Shown here: piece by piece, positions 54,590 to 64,000 of the stretch
Layout: each line of letters begins with the position of its first letter
Position numbering within the stretch: the stretch's first letter is position 1
The notes under the pieces: model-generated
Database searches by the model: none
The model's input: the letters and a program-made list of their open reading frames with translations, nothing else
Told to the model about the DNA's origin: nothing
NCBI GenBank assembly: GCA_034401795.1
Contig: CM067370.1
Coordinates: forward strand, 57,388,295 to 57,452,294
Reading direction: 5' to 3'
DNA: 64,000 nucleotides
Source of the DNA: Chaetoderma sp. LZ-2023a
Taxonomy: Eukaryota; Mollusca; Caudofoveata; Chaetodermatida; Chaetodermatidae
Position numbers and translations under genes: made by a program

Positions 54590-54638
54590 ATATGATGATG
54601 ATGATGAAGATGATGATGATGATGATGATGATGATGAT
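54590..54638. repeat. (GAT)n microsatellite
   Basis: ATGATGATGATGATG tract with one GAA interruption. Confidence 0.9.
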
Positions 54639-54879
54639 CGACGCGGTGGAGTATGGCAACAACGGGTAACTGAAATCAGTTTTATCCCACCCCCTCCTTC
54701 CTTTCTATTTCGCACACACGCAGCGCGAGCGCACACGCACGCACGTGCTTGCGCATGCATAATATAAATATAGTCCGATATAGCACGCCACCCGATATAT
54801 GTCTGGATTTGGCTCTAATGACTAATTGATTCTAGCCTGGTGGCAGAGTGGTTCAGATATAATGATTGACTCACTCTTT

Positions 54880-55255
54880 AGTTGGTGAATAGAATTGAAG
54901 TGCTCATTCGAGATTCAAAACTTCCTCCGAGGATAAAATTGATTCTTGACGAGTCCACTTGCTCTGACTGGGACAGTTGATGATATTCATCCACTGGCTG
55001 ACTGGTTCTGTATAGACCCTTAATAATACTCTTTGCCTCTGCAAACGTTGCTGGAGTATCAACTTGTTGCATAGCAGCTCTTTGCTTGGCCAGCGTGTCT
55101 GCATGTTCATTCCCAGACATACCACAGTGCGAAGGAACCCACTGCATCACAACTGTTTTACAATCGCCGAGAAGATGAAGTGTATCCGCGAAGAGCCTCT
55201 AGAACCGACAACACATCTGTTAGGAAGACAACCAATAAACTATACGTAAATCTTC
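54880..55255 (-). pseudogene. LINE remnant: RNase H domain
   Basis: FLTDVLSVLEALRGYTS (matching the TDSxSALxAL segment with its Asp) is followed after a frameshift by MQWVPSHCGMSGNEHADTLA, the hallmark WVPxHxGxxGNExAD motif of RNase H in non-LTR retrotransposons, and then a decayed C-terminus. Confidence 0.8.
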
Positions 55256-55489
55256 TGTTGATCAAGAAACCATAACATGATTGTAATTTGCCAAAATATA
55301 TAACTCAGACCTACATGCGTGTCAAATGAGCAGAATATAATCAGCACAGTACACGCATAGGGACATGGGGATGCGGTACTGCACTTGTATGATTAGATAA
55401 TCTAAATCAGGACATCCATCGGCGGCCCGATGGACATGTTACTGCCATTGAACTCTTGGCTGGTACTCTATGGCTTGTGTAATTAATAT

Positions 55490-55782
55490 ATACAGACCTT
55501 CCTCAAGTAGAATTCACATCTGGGCTGGAAGATCTGCTTGAGATAATTGGGAAATACAAGTGCACTCACCATATCCTGTTAGGTGAAGTCTTTAATGTGT
55601 TATTACATAGAGACCAAGGCATTTTGCGAGGCGCGGATTTAAGTGAGGATAAGAAACATAGCTTAGAACTTCCGAGTGACTATCCCAGAAAGCCAACGTT
55701 TTACTCTGAAAGTGGAAAACTCGTCTCACAGATATATTATTGGATTGTTCATTCACAAGGCATCTCCACTATTTATAATTAA
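55490..55782 (+). pseudogene. LINE remnant: apurinic-like endonuclease C-terminal part
   Basis: Reads IGKYKCTHHILLGEVFNVLL (the GDFN motif, here GEVFN), then LELPSDYPRKPTFYSESGKL and SQIYYWIV. In active endonucleases the last motif is SQIDYW and the first GDFN, so two catalytic aspartates are replaced. The plus orientation is opposite to the RNase H fragment next door, so these are different insertions. Confidence 0.7.
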
Positions 55783-57120
55783 TAATAATGGGCAATCTAT
55801 GTTCGACATAGAATATTCTAAGGCCATTTAAAATTAAAAGCATTCAGCATTCGTATAAAGAATAGGTTAAAATTTATCCTGAAAGATTAATATTATTAAA
55901 AGAAGCATTCAACATTATCTCTAAAAAGGCATGTTATATCTTAACTTGGAAAGAGATAAAGCGAATCTCCTTTTAGTCAGTTCAGAGAAAACAATTTTTT
56001 AGAAATGTTGCAATACTGGTTAAACATGTGTCTCTTAAGCCATTGAACCCCCCCCCCCCCCCAGAAACTGATTATGCATTTTGAAGGTGTGTTGACAAAA
56101 CACTCCAGTGTTTTGGCATATGCAAAAGATCTGTCACAATATCTCCGTAGTGGTGAACGTTGTACTGCAAGACGTTTTTACATACGACTCGCAACTTGTA
56201 TAAATCCGTCTGTCCGTCTGTCTGTCTGTAAATATTTTTAGATTTCTGACAAACCTGCCTAAGTTCCAACTATAGCACATAGCACTTGTTTACTTTCTGA
56301 TCCGAGTATCCTTGTCGATCTATGTACATCACGCGACGTAATCAGATCATATTGAAGTTGTACGTTATGTTAACATCGAGCTAAGAGCAGAGAAATCAGA
56401 TCACCTCCGACGAGATCATTCATAAATATCAATGATTCTAGCGTGCATTGATACACACATGAAACCATCCTATATAATGATATAATTTCATCTATTCTTG
56501 ATGAGTTCCATATAATGATATAACCTCCGACTTTGATAAAAAAAATTAAAAAAATACCATGCTGCACAGCATCTCAGAAACCGTGTATGCTATATGTTTG
56601 ACTGTCACAGTGGTGGCTATATTACATTAAAAAAAAGAAATTACTGATAATAGAACTGGTAGTGTAGTAGATCAACTATCCCAAACAGCAACACACACAT
56701 TTATCGACAGCACGTCATTCAGGTTTCGGATGGGAATGACAATTCGTCTCACCATTGATCATGGAAAACACATCTTATGGAAGGAGATGCATATTATAAA
56801 CAGACATTTTCAGGATTATGGTTAAACAACGTGCACAGTTCTATGAGCGGGATTACTCAAATAATGTGAAACAACGTAGTATTGAGTTTCTGGCATGTTT
56901 GAAGGACAGAGTAAACATTCCAGCACGCTGGCTAGTACTTTAGTGAATGAACAGTTTGTTTAAAGCTGCAAACACATTCTTGGCATGGATACGTACTGAT
57001 TGAATGAAGAACCAACCATATGATAATGCAATGTCAAAAAATAAGGAAATACATAAAATAAAATAGCAGGGCTGAACTGAAACAAGCAGCAAACAGTAGC
57101 GGATACTCAGATGAGCACTT
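55783..57120. other. Non-coding stretch, possible LINE spacer
   Basis: A poly-C run at 56049-56062. No clear coding frame; it might be decayed LINE sequence between the endonuclease and RT fragments. Confidence 0.35.
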
Positions 57121-57125
57121 GAAGC

Positions 57126-57350
57126 ATGCACCTGACATCGACATTCCTTTCACACATTCTGAGCTACATTGTCAAAATTTGGTATTTACCATTTGTTATG
57201 AAGCAAGGACTCATCATCCCAGCACAGACAATGATAGAAGACTACATTGTAGATAGAAAGTATAAACTGATCACAGTTCTTTCAATTTTGGTCAGAGTTC
57301 TCGGGAGACTAATCATTCACCCATCCAAATCCCTACATAATACAGAGTAA
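57126..57350 (+). pseudogene. LINE remnant: N-terminal reverse transcriptase segment
   Basis: WYLPFVMKQGLIIPAQTM followed by RKYKLITVLSILVRVLGRLI corresponds to the conserved KxGxxxPxxK and NYRxITxLSxxxKxxExxI segments of non-LTR reverse transcriptase, with several substitutions. It may belong with the endonuclease fragment at 55490. Confidence 0.5.
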
Positions 57351-59645
57351 TCTGGGTACCAGAGAGGATTCTCTAAAAACAATCATCATCATGAAATGCA
57401 GCTTTAATAATTGCATATGCACAGAATGATGAAAAAGGTAATAACGGGGTGGGGGTGGGAGGAGTCTCCCAATCTTAACCGTAGATGCATGCATGACCTT
57501 TGATCTCATGCTTATGGTTCACTCTTGCGAAAACTTCAGTGTTGGCATTACTGGGTCCAAATGGACTACTCTCAAAGTAATGTAGATGTGATCTCAGACA
57601 GCCGTTTAAGTGAAAAAGGAACATAGCTAAGCCATTGCTGATTCGTTAAGAAATGAGTCAAGGCGGCATACTATCAACTGACCAATACAAATAAGTGAAT
57701 CGCAAACTGCTCCATGTCATAGAACATGTGCCCATCAGCGTTATGATTTGTACTGTGCCTATGCATACCGACGGATCACAATTCAGGCAGAAAATCCCAA
57801 TCATTACTATGAGCTACTTAGCTGTTAATCAGTATGCTAAAGAATATAGTGACACAATAAATCACCAGAAACCAAAACGTTGAATGTTTCTATAATTTAG
57901 ATGGCGACATCAACGATGCGGAAAACGAAACACGCCTCAGAATATAACGATCTATCCCAAGCAAGTCGAACATTTAAAAATGCATAAATCCAACTTGTAG
58001 ATCGCTGTATTTGTCTAATTTCGATAATTGGCCCTGACCACCACGGACATGGTGGTGTCTCTCCATGTGAACCGCAGTATATCTGGGAAATCCATTGTTT
58101 TCCCAGACAGCTATACAAATTAGAAGTCGTCAAGTGCACAGAAACATAGTCTGAGTTCTCCGACTCCACCCTATGCTGATTCTGATATGCCTGCCATATC
58201 AGAATCTTCATAAGGTGGAGTCGGGGATCTTGAACAAACACAAACAGTAATTAACATCCTAGAACTGTTTCAATGAATTATACTGCGACAATTGAAATCA
58301 ACACCCACACCACACCCCGTTCTTGTGGTGAGACTGGTTTGTGGGGAATTTGACTGCACGAAGCCTGTACTTCTTCATAGCATCTTCACTGAATAGACTA
58401 CCATTGTGCCCCAAATAACTGCATGACAACTCACAATAAAATACAGTACGACCACCAGTTCTTCCATGACATGTCAAGGTAGCCGACATAAATACAACCA
58501 GCTGCTCCAAGATACACCAGTAATCATGTAATAACTGACCACTGTGCAAGAGAAACTCCATAAAGCCCGTCAAACTCAACGGAGGGATGAAGCCTTAGAG
58601 AAGCATGTGCAAAATGTCAAAGCCTTGCCTTTCACAAAAATCCTGTTTGAGCAATACTTATCAGGACTATCGTTGCACGTGGACCTTAGTATACATTTTT
58701 ATCACACTGACGATACTGAACAATAATTGGCGATTTATCGTGCTATCAGTATCATTGGCGATACTAGAGCGCATTCTACACACCAATCAATTATAAATGA
58801 TTCTTAGGCACATTGGTGGCTATGTGTGTCATTATCTGCATCATCGACATTATCAGGGTAGTTGCTATCTAGCCATAATGTGCAAGTTTAATATTATTGT
58901 ATAAATTACACCGTTTTATAGTCAGAATAATGTAGCTGCTGATAAAAGAGACGAAAATAATTAAACAGGACTTCAGAATAGAACTTGGGACACAGGAGGC
59001 TCAATGTAACGAATCTAAACATGTTTTGTGGCCCTTGGACCTCCCAAGCGATGTTGACCAAGTTCCTGAAACCATGTCATGCAGGTGTCGGCGAATCCTT
59101 TGACAGTTAAATGTTCAGTGACACCATCTTCATTCAGAGTGATGAATGACACCACTCTCTGCTTCTTAACTGTCTTAATTTAGACATCAACCTATGACTT
59201 TTGAATTTAATAGCAATGTGGACATAATTTGAATATTTGTGGTCAATTCATTCTACTTGCAATTCTCATAATTATGTGCAATGCTATTCTCTACATATAT
59301 TTTGGGGTCTATAGGCTGTACTGTCTTAATGTCGGCATTCCAAAATCAAAAGGATGTACTGCAACAATCAACTTTATTCTCGTTGTCCTCTGTAATATTA
59401 AATACAGGTAGGTGCCTCTTAGAATGCTGGTGTTTTAATGACTTGCAGCTCACCAGATAGATGTTAGCAATACATGTTTTGGACTATGGTGAAGGTTATT
59501 CATGAACCTATGTTGCATATGGAGGTTGACTTAAAAATAAAGGTGTTCTGTTATTTTCTTTTTAGGGTGACTGCGACACATGAAAATGTGTAGATTTATG
59601 ATACTGACTATGAGATGTAGTAAGTTTGGCTTACTTTGCTCAAAA
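57351..59645. other. Non-coding stretch
   Basis: Weak minus-strand frames at 57897-58241 and 58298-58579 lack recognisable domains. A 20-bp inverted pair (TAAGGTGGAGTCGGGGATCT with CTCCGACTCCACC, near 58160-58228) could form a hairpin. No gene is called. Confidence 0.4.
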
Positions 59646-60107
59646 TGAAACGTTGTACATAGCTAATTAGCACTGCATCGGCTGTTGTACCTAGTTAATT
59701 AGCACTGCATAGGCTGTTGTACATAGCTAATTAGCACTGCACAGGCTGTTGTACATATATAATTAGCACTGCATAGGTTGTTGTGCATAACTAATTAGCA
59801 CTGCATCGGCTGTTGTACATAGCTAATTAGCACTGCACAGGCTGTTGTACATAGCTAATTAGCAGTGCCTATGCTGTTGTACATAGTTAATTAGCACTGC
59901 ATAGGATGTTGTGCATAGCTAATTAGAATTGCATCGGCTGTTGTACCTAATTAATTAGCACTGCATAGGCTGTTGTACATAGCTAATTAGCACCGCACAG
60001 GCTGTTGTACATAGCTAATTAGCACTGCATATGCTGTTGTAGCCTACATAGCTAATTAGTACTGCATATGCTGTTGTAGCCTATATAGCTAATTAGCACT
60101 GTATAGG
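59646..60107. repeat. About 31-bp minisatellite (TACATAGCTAATTAGCACTG units)
   Basis: About 15 tandem units of GGCTGTTGTACATAGC plus TAATTAGCACTGCAT, with point variants. The last two units carry an 8-base insertion (GTAGCCTA) and are about 39 bp. Each unit contains the self-complementary GCTAATTAGC. Confidence 0.95.
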
Positions 60108-62184
60108 CATGACCCTTCGCATGCTCGTGCTCAGTGAATCTCTGCCCGTTATTGAAACAGGTGACAATGGGTAGTGTCTGATCAGATTTTAGGAACAACC
60201 TATTTCCATTTGTTAAATTTTTTCATAAACATTCGTAATATTGTGTAATGTAGTCAACATTTTATATTGTACTAGCCTGAGTACTAGGCCCAGGCCTAGA
60301 CGGGCTCTAGAAAATAGCTATGTAAAACCTATATGTATGGCACCCTGCTTTAAGTGTCACTATTTGGGGCCCATGTCACTTACGGGTCCGATTCAAGTGT
60401 ACTTATTGCACTGCCAAGAGTTCGGACCATGATAATCACAGCACAGCTTTCCAGATGGAAACAGCTGTGGGATAATCATCACGTGGAAGCCTGGTGGAAG
60501 ACCTACTATTTACCAATAATTCCTCCAATCATTTGATCAATGAACCTAATTAAACCTATCAATATCGCAATCAGTCAATTCTGTGGATATATATGTGCAT
60601 TATTCTTATTTTGTTACACCGGTCGATTGTCTATATCTGCCTGTCATTTAACTATGCATTTCTACGCTATTTGATTTGTTTGCCTATAATTTAGGCTACT
60701 ACGATTACTAAACTTACTTTGATTCGTTTCAGAGCAATTTGCATAAAATTTGTTTCTATCTGAGACAGTGTCTAAGACAGTAACAGTTATAGTAGATTTA
60801 ATGGATTTTCTATTTAGCTGATGCTAAGTTTAAACCCTGGTCTTCTGCAGCCAGAAAGAACCGAGTTACTGTCTATAGTTGCTCGGTGAACAGTAGCCTG
60901 TGCTATGTGATAAACCTGGCAATCATAACACTTTCAATGCTAAAATTCAAGTATCTCTATTTCAGAGCAACCAGAATGGTAAGCTGCTGACTTGCTTGAT
61001 AGGAGTTCAACTGAATGCAATTAGCAGAAACATCTTTCAGTTAATTTCCTTTCGAAGTAGTCAATGCGATAGAATCTTTCAGACAATATAAATATGCTGT
61101 CTCGTCTGTTCTATTGAGCTGATTGACAGGCTACACATTTCATATGAAACTATTGTTCCAGTGTGGTCACATATCAGCCACGTTGATAATGATGGATATT
61201 ACAAGAGGCCGCTACAACCTTCAATCAGATTTGTATGGCTTTTAAGTCACTAACGCAAGTTAGTTATCTATATAATATTATACATATAGCATCGATAAGT
61301 TTACCTATATATTACCCGTATAACGCTGTATTTCGCTCTGGTTTTTGAAAATTAAATGACTGGGCAGTTTCGAAATATCTTTTTAACCATGAGGGGGGCC
61401 GGCGCCGTCCACCTAATTAATACGTTAACCATGACAAGGGTGCTCGGGACGTCATTATTCATCAACGATGACGGACATTGTTCGACACCAAAACAATAAC
61501 GCACAGCCTGCACCAATAGCGTTACACTAGGTGGGTGCTGTCAGCCATTGTTTATTGATAAACTCATCACAACCTGACAGATTCACATCAATCATTCGGA
61601 CAACTGAACAATTGCACTTGACCTCCTGACATATACACACCAATCATTCTGATAACAGAACTATACCACACAGACGCACACATGACCTACACGACCTCAT
61701 TACGCATTACACCTGTCAAAACCAATTAAAAAACCCTTAATCAAATTAATTATGCATTAATTAGCATTGTCACGCATGAGTGATTTAGAACAATGGCAGA
61801 CAGCGAGTCCCTTGATTACTAACGCGGGCTTTAGTTATATACATGGCATACAAGTGGTGATCGAATTGTACCCACGATACCCGAGGGTGAGAATGATTCG
61901 ATGTTTATGACGGAGTGTCTTAAATCAATACCAAACACGGACTTACATTGAACTTCGATCTTCATCATCGCGTTTGGATACACACAACGCCGGATCATCT
62001 TACTTAGTATCGTATTAATCATCTATCTTTAAACCAGTTTAAGTCGGTTAAAGCCGACTAATTTGGTCATATTCGTAGGTACTCTTCTCTATATGCTAAG
62101 TGGCATACATTATATGCCTACTAGTCGGGGTCTGGGACCTAAATAGAAACAGCTTTCACACAGCGCAGTTGTAGCCAACACAGC
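60108..62184. other. Non-coding stretch
   Basis: A weak MITE-core-like fragment near 60975-61055. No gene is recognised. Confidence 0.4.
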
Positions 62185-62587
62185 GGTATAACGGACCTTA
62201 TCCATCCATCATAGAACGTCATAATCAACTACGTGACGTGTATGAGGATGTTATAATCAATGACGTCGTGAATGACGTGGATAAATACGTCACGAACGCA
62301 TAATTGGTGACGGACTAAGCGTTGTTGTACGAATTGTATGGCTTTACTATTTAATAAACATGCGGTTGAATATTTTAGAACTAATTTGACTGGGCGCTGT
62401 TGCTGCCATAGGCAGCAACAGCACCCAGTCAAATGAGTTTCAAAATGCTCAACAGCTTACCTGTATAGTCTTCTAGAAATTGATAGTCAGGGCATTCAGG
62501 AATCGATCGATCCCCACGCGAGCGAGATGTGGGTGGAGCTAGCTAGAGATGGGCGGGGCATAGCTAAAACTGGAAAGGCCCATTGTT
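62185..62587 (+). mobile_element. CRE-rich MITE, full-length copy
   Basis: TATAACGGACCTTATCCATC to AACTGGAAAGGCCCATTG. Contains ATGACGTCGTGAATGACG and related sites, the CGAACGCATAATTGG hairpin region, the central palindrome at 62362-62457 (GACTGGGCGCTGTTGCTGCC / GGCAGCAACAGCACCCAGTC), GATCGATCGATCC and GAGATGGGCGGGGCATAGC. Confidence 0.9.
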
Positions 62588-62906
62588 ACTACTAAAGAGC
62601 CATATTACAGTTTCTGCAGATGAAGGAATTGTTAGTTACCTGGACACAATGAAAACAAGCTATGCAAAGCAGAGAACAAAATCGCATACCTATGTGTCTA
62701 GATATCTAGGAATTTTCATATTGTTTATTAATTACATATTTATAACCAGTAGATTATTTACGCGATTACTTCTGTTATGTCAATAACAATTTAAAGTTAT
62801 TTTACTCAAGCTAAAAATAGCGTTGTTTATCAGTGTCCTGTGGAGCCTGGGCCTGTGGTTGTTTAGATGTTATGCTTAAGTTCAAGTTAATCCTATCATT
62901 CCGCAG
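62588..62906. other. Non-coding stretch
   Basis: Sequence between the MITE and the candidate exon; no features seen. Confidence 0.4.
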
Positions 62907-62974
62907 ATGTGCCTGGTCTGTAAGGAGAGCTGAGACCTACCAGGGTAGACATTACACTGTCGAGACCACCAGAT
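62907..62974 (+). CDS. Candidate internal exon, 68 nt (tentative)
   Basis: The acceptor TCCTATCATTCCGCAG ends at 62906 and the donor GAT|GTAAGT follows 62974, both close to consensus. One frame is open through (CAWSVRRAETYQGRHYTVET). No domain is recognisable at this length, and chance is a real alternative. Confidence 0.25.
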
Positions 62975-64000
62975 GTAAGTTTATTATAATTTGAATATTT
63001 AATTAATTGAATGATTGCTTGAACAAGCTGAACAAAATTTGGCGATAAAAAACCCCAAAATATTAATTAGCTGAATACACCTAAATTTTCAAGTGATTAA
63101 TTATGGATACCCCTTAGTAACATTTGCCAACATTTTTTCTTAAATATCGAATCGAGGGATCCGATCTGTCACTCAAATATCTGACGCCAAAATCACATCA
63201 CTATCACAATGACGTAAGTCATCCACGGAGGTGGCAATAATGCGTCACGACAGTGTGTGAATTCGTCTTTAAAAACGTCCATCAGTTGCTTCAAAATCTA
63301 TTTACTATAGCAACAGACTTGCATTAAGCGACAATCTCTCTTTAATGACACTTTGTTCTGGTCCATACAGTGTACTCTTTAGACAAGTTTTACTGTAACT
63401 ACTAAATAAAGCCATTTGTAATAATTCAGATAATATCTGTCTCTTAGAGATCATTTATTTGGTGCTCTATAATGTTGTCGATCCACTAACTGTTTGCCGC
63501 AACAGCACATTGACTTCTTAATACCCAACTAAATGTCATAATAAATAACATCCCTTAGTGAAGTCATATCCGCCAGCTGTGACTGCTGAGTCTTCACAGC
63601 ACGTACTCATAAGTATTACGTTCATTCATGTCGACTTACGTCAAATACAATCAGTCGGTGTCCATACACATACAATCCAGTTTCCAAACACACATACAAA
63701 CAAGTTACTCGATATTTAGCATGATGACTGGAAGATGAAGATAGAATTTGTTTTTAAAACAGTCAACTTTAATTCTTAATTACATAACGAATCTGTGGTA
63801 TCTGGACTCTGTGGTTCAAATGTGTAATTGCCACCTCTACATACATTGATATTAGTATGTTAAAGGAAAGCGGTTTTCAGTGGCGTAGCAAGGATTTAAC
63901 ATCAAGGGAAACACGTGCTACTAAAAAGGCGCCCTGTGGAATATAAAAAGCATCGTGGAGGTCCGCGGTCCTTCCCCGGAAAATTGTTAAATCTCGATGC
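62975..64000. other. Non-coding stretch to the window end
   Basis: AT-rich; a GTGGCGTAGCAAGGATTT motif near 63881 resembles the start of a dispersed repeat that runs off the window. No gene is recognised. Confidence 0.35.

Noticed and set aside
57897-58579. Minus-strand frames as host exons
   Set aside because: No recognised domain, no matching splice phases, and composition consistent with chance open frames.

Overview
The window is metazoan nuclear DNA. It has GT-AG split exons, tRNA-derived SINEs, LINE remnants, a Tc1 transposon, MITEs, long microsatellites and AT-rich non-coding sequence. There is no sign of bacterial or organellar gene organisation. The abundance of Polinton/Maverick elements and simple repeats suggests a marine or aquatic invertebrate; I cannot place it more precisely. 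Nearly all recognisable coding sequence belongs to mobile elements.

Two related, decayed Polinton (Maverick) elements dominate and lie in opposite orientation. Element A (1-11025) enters from the left edge and ends near 11025. Element B (29669-40837) is inverted relative to A and has lost its right terminus. They share a gene block: protein-primed family B DNA polymerase, retroviral-type integrase, a small overlapping ORF, an acidic/membrane protein, a small coiled-coil-like protein, a capsid-like protein, an acidic-tailed protein and a packaging ATPase. Polymerase and integrase converge tail to tail. Several neighbouring genes diverge from short shared intergenic spacers with TATATA motifs. 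Element B also keeps an operon-like run of small genes next to the ATPase and a rearranged open frame at its truncated end. Both copies carry frameshifts, nonsense codons, deletions and insertions, so neither looks autonomous, although the integrase catalytic core is complete in A.

Between and beyond the Polintons lies host-like DNA. Its best host gene evidence is an SH2-type exon and the next exon (15527-16194). A roughly 0.4-kb MITE family, rich in TGACGTCA and with a central palindrome, recurs at least ten times, and its palindromic core also occurs alone. Other elements are an apparently intact Tc1 transposon (42214-43868) inserted beside a 370-bp TA tract, two near-identical SINE segments, LINE fragments with endonuclease, reverse transcriptase and RNase H signatures, a hAT-like hairpin repeat, and minisatellites of 18, about 20, 31 and 72-96 bp periods.

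From 46.9 kb to the right end I see repeats, old LINE fragments and one candidate exon, but no convincing complete host gene.
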